This document shows, piece after piece, positions 1-8,128 of a stretch of DNA of 64,000 nt. A program made the position numbers and the translations under genes. The notes under the pieces are model-generated. The model saw nothing but the letters and a program-made list of their open reading frames with translations, did not search any database and was not told where the DNA came from. The stretch comes from Porphyromonadaceae bacterium UBA7176 (lineage in GTDB: Bacteria; Bacteroidota; Bacteroidia; Bacteroidales; Muribaculaceae): positions 9,472-73,471 of the forward strand of contig DKVO01000028.1 of the NCBI GenBank assembly GCA_002491245.1. The letters run 5' to 3'. Every line of letters begins with the position of its first letter. The first letter of the stretch is position 1.

Positions 1-349
1 GGGCCTGTACGGCCTTGCTTGGGACTACGATGGCATGTTGCGATGGGCCTACAACTCATGGCCGGCCGATCCGCAGACCGACAGCCGCTACGGCAACTGG
101 AGCTCGGGCGACACATATCTTGTATATCCCTACAACCGGTCCTCTGTCCGATTCGAACGTCTTATCGACGGCATCGAAGACGCCGAGAAAGTCCGCGCGC
201 TCCGCACTTCCGGAGCCGACGTCAGCGGTATCGAGACCGTGCTCGAAGAAATTCGAACTACCGACATCAACAACCCCTCACTCCCCTGGCGCGAAATCAC
301 CGCTAAGGCGCGGAAAGCCATCAACCAAGCTTCTCGAGCTAACAAATAA
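1..349 (+). CDS. DUF4091 domain protein, C-terminal end only
   Basis: The frame is open from base 2 and gives 115 residues to a TAA at 347-349. The 5' part lies outside the window. It begins GLYGLAWDYDGMLRWAYNSW and continues with a Tyr/Trp-rich stretch and a short helical tail. This matches the end of the DUF4091 domain, which closes the catalytic (beta/alpha)8 region of GH123-like secreted glycosidases of Bacteroidetes. Nothing upstream can be seen, so the substrate and the signal peptide are unknown. The next gene starts 10 nt later on the same strand, so the two may be cotranscribed. The family assignment is moderately firm; the glycosidase role is inferred from the family. Confidence 0.72.
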   Translation, partial: GLYGLAWDYDGMLRWAYNSWPADPQTDSRYGNWSSGDTYLVYPYNRSSVRFERLIDGIEDAEKVRALRTSGADVSGIETVLEEIRTTDINNPSLPWREITAKARKAINQASRANK

Positions 350-359
350 CCCGTTCAAG

Positions 360-1037
360 ATGACTCGTCCAGTTTTTATTATTCTGTTACTCTTGCTATA
401 CGGCATGACCGCAAATGCTCAAAATCACGCTTATATCGAGGTCTCCGGATCTTCGACCATAAACATCGTGCCCGACAGGATAAGTATCGAAATTGGCTTG
501 GAGGAGTATTTCAAACACAAATCCCCGGCCGACAGCGTTTTGATCCGACTGCCGGAAATCGAGCAATCGGTGCGTGGTGTGCTCGCTGCGGCCGGGGTCG
601 GAGACTCGCTCATCACTGTGTCTGACATAGGCAACTCGCTCGACAGCAGGATATCCGATAAATTCCATATGGCAAAGCGCTTGTCTGCTGTGGTGACGAG
701 TCTTGCTCAACTCGACAAGATAGCAGACTCGATAGGACGCGAAGGCATCACCTCTTTTCAGATTACAGGCCTCGACAACAGTGATATGCCCTCGTATAAC
801 CGGCAGGGGCTCAAATCAGCTCTCGATGCTGCGAAAGAAAAAGCTGAGTTCATCGCATCCAACTCCGGTTTGAAAATCGTAATGCCGATGGAGATAGTCG
901 AAAACGGCCCGGCTTACTACGGCTCTCCTTCCTTCAGCAATGTTTCCTACGACAGTGGCGCTGGCATCGACAACATGCGCAAGATTGTGCGTCGCTACAG
1001 CGTAAAAGTAAAGTATCGGGTTACAACAGGCAAGTAG
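360..1037 (+). CDS. SIMPL (DUF541) domain periplasmic protein
   Basis: This is a 225-aa protein with a hydrophobic N-terminus (about residues 4-16) and a likely signal peptidase I site after TANAQ. The mature part begins YIEVSGSSTINIVPDRISI, a typical start for the SIMPL/DUF541 fold (E. coli YggE family), and ends in a beta-rich KVKYRV segment. The same frame is open further upstream, but that region overlaps the previous gene. The ATG at 360 gives a clean signal peptide and is preferred. SIMPL proteins are envelope proteins of poorly defined function, some linked to oxidative stress or envelope integrity. No catalytic motif is visible. Confidence 0.85.
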   Translation: MTRPVFIILLLLLYGMTANAQNHAYIEVSGSSTINIVPDRISIEIGLEEYFKHKSPADSVLIRLPEIEQSVRGVLAAAGVGDSLITVSDIGNSLDSRISDKFHMAKRLSAVVTSLAQLDKIADSIGREGITSFQITGLDNSDMPSYNRQGLKSALDAAKEKAEFIASNSGLKIVMPMEIVENGPAYYGSPSFSNVSYDSGAGIDNMRKIVRRYSVKVKYRVTTGK

Positions 1038-1054
1038 CTTCATCTCCTCTGTCC

Positions 1055-1085
1055 TTTTGTCTTCTCATATTTTTTACTAATTTTG
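1055..1085 (+). promoter_or_regulatory. Bacteroidetes-type promoter of the DUF4954 gene
   Basis: A TTTTG at 1055-1059 (-33 element) and TAATTTTG at 1078-1085 (-7 element, TAnnTTTG) are separated by 18 nt. The start codon of the next gene is 31 nt further on. Confidence 0.6.
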
Positions 1086-1115
1086 CATCACCAATAACCA
1101 TTATTAGTATAATTT

Positions 1116-3089
1116 ATGTCATTTCGCAATCTGACGAATGAAGAAATTGCCAAACTGAAAGAGCGTGGCTGCCGGGCGGCCGACTGGCTCTCAGTGACGG
1201 TGACTGAGGGCTTCGACCCAACGAGCATATCCAATGTAGAATTTTCCGGTCCTGTCCGTTTAGGTGCTTCTGGTGGTGACTTCCGGCTTCCTGGTGGTGT
1301 TGTACGCCACGGAAGCATAAGCAATGCAACCTTACACAACGTCACAGTAGGCGACAACGTATACATCAACAATATATCCAACTACATCGCGAACTACGAA
1401 ATCGCCGACGGTGCATATATCGAAAACGTCGATGTAATAGTATCGACTCTCAACAGTAGCTACGGCATCGGCACGGAGGTATCGGTACTCAACGAGACCG
1501 GCGGACGCGAAGTTCCGGTTTTCGAGCGCATGTCTGCACAGACTGCCTACCTAATCGCCATGTACCGCAACCGTCGCGACATGGTCGAACGTCTCGTGAC
1601 CGACATCAAGGTCCACGCCGCCGGTTTTTACGGCACTCCCGGTCGCATTGGCCGCGATGCAAGGGTCGTTAATGCAGGAGAGATCAATAACGTGATTATC
1701 GGCGACCACGCTGTTATCGACGGTGCCACCCGACTCGTCAACGGCACCATAACATCGTCGAAATCCGACCCCGTGCATGTCGGCCGCGCAGTCATTGCCG
1801 AAGGTTTTATACTCGCCGCTGGCGCATGTATCGACGACGGAGCCGTAATCCACCACTGCTTCATTGGACAGGCTACACACCTCACCCATCTTTTCTCGGC
1901 CCACGATTCGCTGTTCTTCGCAAACTGCGCTTGCGAGAATGGAGAGGCCGCAGCAATCTTCGCCGGGCCATACACAGTCACGATGCACAAATCAAGCCTG
2001 CTCATAGCCGGCATGTTCTCTTTTCTCAACGCCGGGTCCGGATCGAACCAAAGCAACCACATGTACAAACTCGGGCCTATCCATCAGGGCGTAGCCGAGC
2101 GTGGATCCAAGACCACAAGCGATTCCTACATCCTGTGGCCGGCCAAAATAGGAGCATTCTCTCTCGTGATGGGTCGCCACGTCAACCATCCCGATACTTC
2201 TCGCCTGCCCTTCTCCTACCTCATCGAAAACCGTGGTGAATCATTCCTCGTCCCAGGCATAAACCTCCGCAGCGTCGGAACCATACGCGATGCCCAGAAA
2301 TGGCCCAAACGTGACCGCAGGCGCAGCAAAGATCTCCTCGACAGCATCAACTTCAATCTCCTCAGCCCATACACTGCCGGAAAGATGCTCGACGGCATTA
2401 GCCTGCTCAACGACCTTGAGCGGACTGCCGGACTGACAGCCGAACGCTTCGCATTTCAGACCATGACCATCGATGCTCATGCTCTGCGCAAGGGGAGGAA
2501 ACTCTACGGCATGGCTCTCGACAAATTCATGGGCAACTCGGTCATAAACCGCCTCGGCACAGAACCGATTACCGATCAGGCCGAACTCACCCGACGTCTG
2601 CGACCCACACATGAGGCCGGCGCCGGACAGTGGGTAGATGTCTGCGGCCTTTTTGCTCCCAAAAACGAAGTCGACACCATTTGCGAGGATATCGCTGCCG
2701 GTCGTTTGACTCTCGACCAGCTCGAGCAACGCTGGCGAAAACTACACGCCGACTATTACGACATGGAATGGACATGGGTGGCACAAACGCTCGAAACTTG
2801 GTACGGCAAAAGCATCGAGGAACTCACTCCCGACGATATTCGTGTCATCATCCGCCGCTGGCTCGAAAGCGTGACTGCCCTCAACGACATGCTCCTCTCC
2901 GACGCTCGCAAGGAATACAGTCTGAAATCACGCACAGGCTTCGGTATCGACGATCCGGGGTGCAGCGCCGACGACGACTTCACATCAGTCCGCGGAAGCT
3001 ACGACGCCGACCCCTTCGTCACGATGGTCAAGGAGCACACCGCACGCAAGACCGCCCTCGCAGCCTCGGCTCTGGCTCTGCTGCCATAA
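1116..3089 (+). CDS. DUF4954 family protein (left-handed beta-helix)
   Basis: A 657-aa protein without signal peptide or membrane segments. Residues of about 50-350 are full of hexapeptide-like steps (IENVDVIV, INNVIIGDHAVIDGA, VHVGRAVIAEGFILAAGACIDDGAVIHHCFIG) that predict a left-handed beta-helix of the UDP-GlcNAc acyltransferase/sugar nucleotidyltransferase type. The C-terminal third is helical. This is the DUF4954 family, common in Bacteroidales and some spirochaetes. Nucleotidyl- or acyltransferase activity has been suggested from the fold, but I see no nucleotide-binding domain. It is monocistronic with its own promoter. Function is unknown. Confidence 0.85.
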   Translation: MSFRNLTNEEIAKLKERGCRAADWLSVTVTEGFDPTSISNVEFSGPVRLGASGGDFRLPGGVVRHGSISNATLHNVTVGDNVYINNISNYIANYEIADGAYIENVDVIVSTLNSSYGIGTEVSVLNETGGREVPVFERMSAQTAYLIAMYRNRRDMVERLVTDIKVHAAGFYGTPGRIGRDARVVNAGEINNVIIGDHAVIDGATRLVNGTITSSKSDPVHVGRAVIAEGFILAAGACIDDGAVIHHCFIGQATHLTHLFSAHDSLFFANCACENGEAAAIFAGPYTVTMHKSSLLIAGMFSFLNAGSGSNQSNHMYKLGPIHQGVAERGSKTTSDSYILWPAKIGAFSLVMGRHVNHPDTSRLPFSYLIENRGESFLVPGINLRSVGTIRDAQKWPKRDRRRSKDLLDSINFNLLSPYTAGKMLDGISLLNDLERTAGLTAERFAFQTMTIDAHALRKGRKLYGMALDKFMGNSVINRLGTEPITDQAELTRRLRPTHEAGAGQWVDVCGLFAPKNEVDTICEDIAAGRLTLDQLEQRWRKLHADYYDMEWTWVAQTLETWYGKSIEELTPDDIRVIIRRWLESVTALNDMLLSDARKEYSLKSRTGFGIDDPGCSADDDFTSVRGSYDADPFVTMVKEHTARKTALAASALALLP

Positions 3090-3230
3090 TCATCATTCTG
3101 CTTCAATAAATCAATGTTCGCATTCTCGACTGCAAAGTTAAAACCTGAACAAACACTGTTATCCGGCGTTTTTCAAAACTATTGATTTTTTAAGAACGAT
3201 ATATAAAGATGTTATTTTTTATTATTTTCG

Positions 3231-3261
3231 TTTGCAAATTGCAGAAAAACTCTTAACTTTG
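3231..3261 (+). promoter_or_regulatory. Promoter of the methionine leader/metYX-hom operon
   Basis: TTTG at 3231-3234 and TAACTTTG at 3254-3261, with 19 nt between them, match the Bacteroidetes -33/-7 consensus. Transcription would start near 3266-3270, about 22 nt before the leader ATG. The 140 bases between the DUF4954 stop and this promoter are AT-rich and hold nothing else I can name. Confidence 0.75.
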
Positions 3262-3290
3262 CCTGCGAATTAGAAACTACCCGTAGCTAA

Positions 3291-3395
3291 ATGACTGCAA
3301 ACCGTACATATCGCCCGACGGCTTCCATGCTCACGATGAGCGTGGATATGATGGGTATGATGATGTGCATGTGCAGCCGACTGAGCCGGGTGTGA
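3291..3395 (+). CDS. Methionine-rich leader peptide, 34 aa
   Basis: An uninterrupted frame runs from ATG 3291 to TGA 3393-3395. It encodes 34 residues, nine of them Met (codons 1, 13, 16, 20, 21, 23, 24, 25, 27) and two Cys (26, 28). The cluster MMGMMMCMC occupies codons 20-28. A composition like this directly in front of an intrinsic terminator and three methionine-biosynthesis genes is the hallmark of a translated attenuation leader, by analogy with the trp, his, thr and leu leaders. The last codons (3383-3389, GAGCCGG) are complementary to the 5' arm of the terminator. The peptide is expected to have no function apart from its translation. Start and frame are seen directly; the regulatory role is inferred. 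Confidence 0.85.
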   Translation: MTANRTYRPTASMLTMSVDMMGMMMCMCSRLSRV

Positions 3396-3431
3396 GTATC
3401 GACACGTAATTAACTCTTCATAATCCGGCTC
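3313..3431 (+). promoter_or_regulatory. Attenuator: protector and antiterminator pairings
   Basis: Three mutually exclusive pairings can be drawn. Segment 3313-3323 (GCCCGACGGCT) can pair, with a 3-nt bulge, with 3384-3390. Segment 3383-3389 (GAGCCGG) pairs perfectly with 3425-3431 (CCGGCTC). Segment 3422-3431 pairs with 3439-3448 to form the terminator. A ribosome stalled on the Met codons ending at 3371 would mask the first segment and leave 3383-3389 free to break the terminator. A ribosome reaching the stop at 3393 would cover 3383-3395 and let the terminator form. The complementarity is seen; the switch is inferred. Confidence 0.75.
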
Positions 3432-3455
3432 TTGATCAGGGCCGGATTTTTTATT
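3422..3455 (+). terminator. Intrinsic terminator of the methionine attenuator
   Basis: A 10-bp stem (AATCCGGCTC with GGGCCGGATT, one G-U pair) with the 7-nt loop TTGATCA is followed by six Ts, an A and three more Ts. It lies between the leader stop codon and the metY start at 3465, so it can only act on readthrough into the operon. Confidence 0.88.
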
Positions 3456-3464
3456 TCAAACTAT

Positions 3465-4751
3465 ATGGACTACTCGAAATTAGGATTTAATACCAGGCAG
3501 ATACATGCCGGACTCGACCACAACCCCGAAACAGGTGCCCGTGGCGTAGCAATCTACCCTACCGCGGCATACCGCTTCAAATCTTGTGCCTATGCCGCCG
3601 ACCTCTTCAACCTCAGCGAACCGGGCAACATATACACCCGTCTCCAAAACCCTACCAGTTCGGCCTATGAAGAGCGTATCGCGGCGCTCTATGGTGGCGT
3701 CGGAGCCTTGGCAGTCGCTTCGGGCATGAGCGCAATTCTGATAGCTGTGACAGCTCTGGCCTCTGAAGGTCAGAATATTGTGGCGTCACCCTATCTCTAC
3801 GGTGGCACATACAACCAGTTCCGCCACTCACTGCGCAAACTTGGCATCGATGTACGTATTGCAGCATCCGCCGATGCCGCCGACATAGAAAGCCTCATCG
3901 ACGCCAACACTCGCGCCGTGTTTGCCGAGAGCATGGGCAATCCAACCTGCTATGTCCCCGATCTCGAGGCTATCGCCGGAGCCGCGCACCGGCACGGCGT
4001 ACCTTTCGTGGTCGACAATACCTTCGGTGCCGGGGGCTATCTGTGCAATCCTTTCGACTGGGGTGCCGACATAATTGTCGACTCCGCCACAAAATGGATC
4101 AACGGCCACGGAACTGCGATGGGAGGCGTGATTGTCGATGGCGGACGATTTGATTGGAACAACGAGCGCTACCCCCAGTTCTCTCAGCCCGACGAAAGTT
4201 ATCACGGGCTTGTCTTCGCCGAAGCCTTCGGTCCGGCTGCATTCATCGTCAAATGCCGTGCCGGTGGTCTGCGCGACTTCGGATGCTCCCCTTCGCCTTT
4301 CGACTCCTACCTCATGATGCTCGGACTTGAAACCCTGTCGCTGAGAGTGAAGCATGAGGTAGAGTCGACTCAACGCCTGGCACGATACCTTGCCGAACAT
4401 CCCAAAGTCAAGAAAGTAAGTTATGTCGGCTTCGACGACCATCCAGGCCATGCCAACGCGCAAAAATACTTCCGTTTCGGATCTTCCGCAGTGCTCAACG
4501 TCGAACTCAAAGGCGATGTCGATTCAACCGTGCGCTTCGTCGAGGCCCTGCAACTCGCCGCACACATGACCATGATAGGCGACTCCATCACCGTTGTCAC
4601 CCACCCGGCATCGACGACACACAAGCAGCTCAGCGATGCCGACCTCGAGGCTGCCGGCGTCACACCGACACTCCTGCGCATATCGCCGGGACTTGAAGAT
4701 ACCGAAGACATCATCGCCGATTTCGAACAAGCCTTCCGCCATGTCGAGTGA
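3465..4751 (+). CDS. metY: O-acetylhomoserine sulfhydrylase
   Basis: A 428-aa cytosolic enzyme of the Cys/Met-metabolism PLP family. It condenses O-acetyl-L-homoserine with sulfide to give homocysteine. Visible motifs are LGFNTRQIHAG at the N-terminus, the YTRLQNPT active-site loop, and the Schiff-base lysine in DSATKWINGHG (Lys210). The length of about 430 aa and the FGSSAVLNVELKG insert fit the MetY/OAH sulfhydrylase type better than MetB or MetZ. The ATG at 3465 is chosen because the only earlier in-frame start (3432) lies inside the terminator loop. It is first in the metY-metX-hom operon behind the Met-rich leader, and its 3' end overlaps metX by 11 nt. Confidence 0.93.
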   Translation: MDYSKLGFNTRQIHAGLDHNPETGARGVAIYPTAAYRFKSCAYAADLFNLSEPGNIYTRLQNPTSSAYEERIAALYGGVGALAVASGMSAILIAVTALASEGQNIVASPYLYGGTYNQFRHSLRKLGIDVRIAASADAADIESLIDANTRAVFAESMGNPTCYVPDLEAIAGAAHRHGVPFVVDNTFGAGGYLCNPFDWGADIIVDSATKWINGHGTAMGGVIVDGGRFDWNNERYPQFSQPDESYHGLVFAEAFGPAAFIVKCRAGGLRDFGCSPSPFDSYLMMLGLETLSLRVKHEVESTQRLARYLAEHPKVKKVSYVGFDDHPGHANAQKYFRFGSSAVLNVELKGDVDSTVRFVEALQLAAHMTMIGDSITVVTHPASTTHKQLSDADLEAAGVTPTLLRISPGLEDTEDIIADFEQAFRHVE

Positions 4752-5766
4752 ACCTGTAATCATACGCAGCCACCATCCGTTCAGGCTCGAATCGGGATAC
4801 GAGCTGCCCGAACTCACCATAGCCTATCACAGCTATGGCAAGCTAAATGCGGCACGCGACAATGTGGTGTGGGTCTGCCATGCCCTGACAGCCAACAGCG
4901 ATGTAGCCGACTGGTGGCCTCATACAGTAGAGGCCGGTGCTTTTCTCGACCCCGACAAGTGGTATGTAGTCTGCGCCAACATCCTCGGATCGCACTACGG
5001 CACCACCGGACCTCTGCACATCAATCCGGAGACCGGGAAGCCTTTTTACGGCGATTTCCCTCGATTTACCATCGGCGATATGGTCGCCGCACACCGCGTC
5101 CTTGCCGACATGCTCGGCATCGGGCATATCCACGCCCTCGTGGGTAGCTCGGTTGGCGGCTTCCAGGCCCTCGAATGGGCCGCGCAAGAACCCGGACGCT
5201 TCGGCAAGCTTATCCTGATCGCCACCGATGCCAAAGCCTCACCGTGGACCATCGCCATCGACGAAACCCAACGCATGGCCATAAAAAGCGACGCTACATA
5301 CGGCGAACCACGGCCTGACGCCGGACTCGCCGGACTCGCCGCCGCCCGTGCCATCGGCCTGCTCACCTACCGCGGCCCGGAAGGCTACAATATCACCCAG
5401 CAGGACGCCTGCTCCGACGCCCCTTTCACCACCCGGAGAGCCTGTACATACCAGCAGTACCAGGGAGAGAAACTGGTTCGGCGCTACAACGCCTACTCCT
5501 ATGTGGCAATCCTCGACGCATTCGACACCCACGACATCGGACGCCGACGCGGCGGCACCGACGCAGCACTCGCCTCGATACAATGCCCGACTGCCGTCGT
5601 GGGCATATCGACCGACATCATCTTCACTCCCGACGAGATGCGCTCCCTCGCATCGAAAATACCGGGAGCGGAGTATCATGAGATAACAAGCCGGTTCGGC
5701 CACGACGGATTTCTGGTCGAGCACAGGCAATTGAACGACATCCTGACACCTTTCATCAATGGATAA
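4741..5766 (+). CDS. metX: Homoserine O-acetyltransferase
   Basis: A 341-aa alpha/beta-hydrolase that acetylates L-homoserine with acetyl-CoA and supplies the substrate of the preceding sulfhydrylase. The nucleophile elbow is GSSVGGFQALEW (Ser137). The acid lies in VVGISTDIIFTPDE and the base in SRFGHDGF near the C-terminus. CHALTANSDVADWW and NILGSHYGTTGP are typical of MetX. The start at ATG 4741 overlaps the end of metY by 11 nt; earlier starts would run far into metY. The stop overlaps hom by 8 nt, which suggests translational coupling. Confidence 0.94.
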   Translation: MSSEPVIIRSHHPFRLESGYELPELTIAYHSYGKLNAARDNVVWVCHALTANSDVADWWPHTVEAGAFLDPDKWYVVCANILGSHYGTTGPLHINPETGKPFYGDFPRFTIGDMVAAHRVLADMLGIGHIHALVGSSVGGFQALEWAAQEPGRFGKLILIATDAKASPWTIAIDETQRMAIKSDATYGEPRPDAGLAGLAAARAIGLLTYRGPEGYNITQQDACSDAPFTTRRACTYQQYQGEKLVRRYNAYSYVAILDAFDTHDIGRRRGGTDAALASIQCPTAVVGISTDIIFTPDEMRSLASKIPGAEYHEITSRFGHDGFLVEHRQLNDILTPFING

Positions 5767-6964
5767 GAAACTACAGATAGGCCTGTTCGGCTTCGGCACG
5801 GTAGGCCAGGGCATCTACCGTGTAATCGAAAAAGCCCCCAATGCCCATGCCGAGATAAGACGCATCTGCGTACGCGACATCACCCGACATCGCAGCGCTC
5901 CGGCCCGACTCTTCACCGACCAAGCCGCCGACATCCTCGACGACCCGGATACCGACCTCATCGTCGAAGTAATCGACAATGCCGAGGCTTCATTCTCGAT
6001 AGTCAGCGAAGCCCTCAGACGCGGCATACCCGTTGTGTCGGGCAACAAAGCCATGATAGCCCGTCATCTCCCCGAGCTTATCGAGCTGCAGAAGCTCAAC
6101 AACACAGCGTTGCTCTACGATGCCTCATCGTGCGGCTCGATACCCGTAATCCGTAATCTTGAAGAATATTACGACAACGACCTTCTCCTTGAGGTCAAAG
6201 GTATTCTCAATGGATCGTCGAACTACATCCTCTCGCGCGTCTTCGACCACGGCGAGAGCTACTCCGACGCCCTTGCCAAGGCTCAGGCACTCGGATTTGC
6301 GGAGAGCGACCCGACTTTCGACATCGAAGGCTTCGATTCGCTATTCAAGCTGGTGATAATCACCGTCCACGCATTAGGTGTATACGTCAATCCCGATCAG
6401 ATCTTCACCTACGGCATATCGACAATCCACGACAGCGACATTCGTTACGCTCGCGAAAAGGGTGTGAAAATAAAGCTTGTCGCACAGGTTGCCAAGGTCG
6501 GCAAGGGTAAGTTCACGATGTTTGTGATGCCCGAGTTCGTGCGGCCGGGCAAATATATCTACAGCGTCGACGACGAATACAACGGCGTGGTGATCCGGGG
6601 CGAATGTTACGACCGCCAGTTCATGTTCGGCAAGGGCGCCGGTGCACTTCCGACCGCCTCTTCGATATTGAGCGACATCATGGCTCGCCGCCACGACTAC
6701 CGCTACGAATACAAGAAGATGCACTACCTCGACCGCCCGGCATATACCGCCGATATTGACCTGCGTATATATGTGCGTTACAGCTCGACCCCGGTGCCCG
6801 ACCTACTGCCGTTCCGGAGCATACGCGAGCAATATATCTCCGAAGAATCATGCTATGTGATCGGGGATATAAACCTTGAAGACCTCAGGGCAAACCGCGA
6901 CCTGCTGTCGGCTCCCGACGTGTTTGTGGCCAATACTTCCGGCTTTTTCGAAGACCTCGATTAA
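5759..6964 (+). CDS. hom: Homoserine dehydrogenase (monofunctional)
   Basis: A 401-aa NAD(P)-dependent enzyme that reduces aspartate semialdehyde to homoserine. The Rossmann loop GFGTVG lies at residues 11-16. The catalytic domain contains SGNKAMIA, GILNGSSNYIL and the GFAESDPTFDIEGFDSLFK signature. It carries no aspartokinase domain, unlike the fused ThrA, and the C-terminal ~90 residues only weakly resemble an ACT domain. Its place behind metY and metX under a Met-sensing leader suggests a copy dedicated to methionine supply, separate from threonine synthesis. That specialisation is inferred; the enzyme identity is secure. Confidence 0.93.
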   Translation: MDKKLQIGLFGFGTVGQGIYRVIEKAPNAHAEIRRICVRDITRHRSAPARLFTDQAADILDDPDTDLIVEVIDNAEASFSIVSEALRRGIPVVSGNKAMIARHLPELIELQKLNNTALLYDASSCGSIPVIRNLEEYYDNDLLLEVKGILNGSSNYILSRVFDHGESYSDALAKAQALGFAESDPTFDIEGFDSLFKLVIITVHALGVYVNPDQIFTYGISTIHDSDIRYAREKGVKIKLVAQVAKVGKGKFTMFVMPEFVRPGKYIYSVDDEYNGVVIRGECYDRQFMFGKGAGALPTASSILSDIMARRHDYRYEYKKMHYLDRPAYTADIDLRIYVRYSSTPVPDLLPFRSIREQYISEESCYVIGDINLEDLRANRDLLSAPDVFVANTSGFFEDLD

Positions 6965-7017
6965 AAGTTTTTTTCAATAATCGCCACATAGAGTTATAAA
7001 GTTTGACAAAAAAAGTG

Positions 7018-7025
7018 TAACTTTG
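7018..7025 (+). promoter_or_regulatory. -7 element upstream of the ROK kinase gene
   Basis: TAACTTTG at 7018-7025 lies 45 nt before the start codon. A well-spaced -33 TTTG is not obvious; the nearest one (7002-7005) is only 12 nt upstream. Confidence 0.5.
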
Positions 7026-7069
7026 GAGTCAGAAACCAATAAACCAACAAATATAACATTTCTAAGCCC

Positions 7070-8023
7070 ATGAAACCTTACGTACTCGGCATAGACATAG
7101 GCGGCACCAACACAGTGTTCGGCATCGTCGACGCCCGTGGCAATGTAATCGCCAGCTCATCGATAAAGACCGGCAAATACACAAACTTCAGCGACTACCT
7201 CGAAGAACTCTACACCGAGGCCAGCCGTCTGATCGAATCCAACGACGCCACCGACAAAATCCAAGGCATCGGTATCGGCGCACCCAACGCCAACTATTAC
7301 ACCGGCCGTATCGACAACGCAGTGAACCTCCCCTGGCCTGATCTGCCACTTGCTCAGTTGGTAAGCGAAAAGTTCGGTGTACCTGTAGCCGTGACCAACG
7401 ACGCCAACGCTGCCGCTCTCGGCGAAATGACCTATGGCGCAGCCCGTGGCCTCAAAGACTTCATCATGATTACCCTCGGCACCGGTGTTGGTTCGGGTAT
7501 CGTGATCAACGGACAGGTAGTATATGGCCATGATGGCCTCGCAGGCGAGCTCGGCCACCTCACAGTGAAACGCAACAACGGACGCCAGTGCAATTGCGGC
7601 CGCACCGGCTGCCTCGAGACCTACTGCTCGGCCAACGGCGTAGCCCGTACCGCCCGTGAGTTCCTCGAGATCCGTCAGGACCCCTCGTTGCTCCGCAACC
7701 TCGATATCGACTCGATAACATCGAAAGATGTGTACGACGCCGCTATCCAAGGCGATGCCCTTGCCAAAGAAATCTTTGACTACACCGGCACAATCCTCGG
7801 CGAGGCTTTGGCCGACATGACAGTGTTCTCGTCGCCCGAAGCATTTATTCTCTTCGGCGGACTTTCAAAGAGCGGCGAACTGCTCATGCGTCCCCTCAAG
7901 GAGGCTATGGACCGCAGCATGCTCTCTATCTTCAAAGGCAAACCCAAAGTTATCCTCAGCGAACTCAAAGAGGCAGACGCTGCCGTCCTCGGCGCTTCAG
8001 CTCTCGGTTGGGAAGCAAAGTGA
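7070..8023 (+). CDS. ROK family sugar kinase (glucokinase-like)
   Basis: A 317-aa cytosolic kinase with the N-terminal phosphate loop DIGGTNT (residues 9-15), the second loop LGTGVGSGIVING, and the zinc motif CNCGRTGC (Cys174, 176, 181) followed by LETYCSANG. There is no N-terminal helix-turn-helix, so it is a kinase and not a ROK repressor. Members of this group in Bacteroidales phosphorylate glucose or related hexoses with ATP. The exact substrate (glucose, GlcNAc, mannose) cannot be read from the sequence. A GH43 lipoprotein gene follows after a hairpin, so the kinase could act on sugars released there, but the hairpin argues for separate transcripts. Confidence 0.88.
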   Translation: MKPYVLGIDIGGTNTVFGIVDARGNVIASSSIKTGKYTNFSDYLEELYTEASRLIESNDATDKIQGIGIGAPNANYYTGRIDNAVNLPWPDLPLAQLVSEKFGVPVAVTNDANAAALGEMTYGAARGLKDFIMITLGTGVGSGIVINGQVVYGHDGLAGELGHLTVKRNNGRQCNCGRTGCLETYCSANGVARTAREFLEIRQDPSLLRNLDIDSITSKDVYDAAIQGDALAKEIFDYTGTILGEALADMTVFSSPEAFILFGGLSKSGELLMRPLKEAMDRSMLSIFKGKPKVILSELKEADAAVLGASALGWEAK

Positions 8024-8046
8024 TAAAAATACGACATTAACACCGG

Positions 8047-8080
8047 AGAAAGGGGTGTATTTTCGGATACATCCCTTTCT
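8047..8080 (+). terminator. Stem-loop after the ROK kinase gene
   Basis: A 14-bp stem (8047-8060 with 8067-8080, one G-U pair) with a 6-nt loop begins 24 nt after the kinase stop. The 3' side is not strongly T-rich, so termination may be partial. Confidence 0.6.
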
Positions 8081-8128
8081 TGAATTAAGAGCTTGATTAA
8101 AAACAGAAGAGGCATCTCATCACTTAAC

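Noticed and set aside
3133..3140. Minus-strand -7 box (CAAAGTTA read as TAACTTTG)
   Set aside because: It points back into the end of the DUF4954 gene, has no -33 element at the right spacing and no gene behind it. An antisense transcript cannot be excluded.
3119..3290. SAM riboswitch or T-box in front of metY
   Set aside because: I looked for the conserved S-box and T-box cores and did not find them; the translated leader with competing stems explains the region better.
3432..3464. Earlier TTG start for metY at 3432
   Set aside because: It lies in the terminator loop, which is not compatible with efficient translation initiation; ATG 3465 gives the normal N-terminus.
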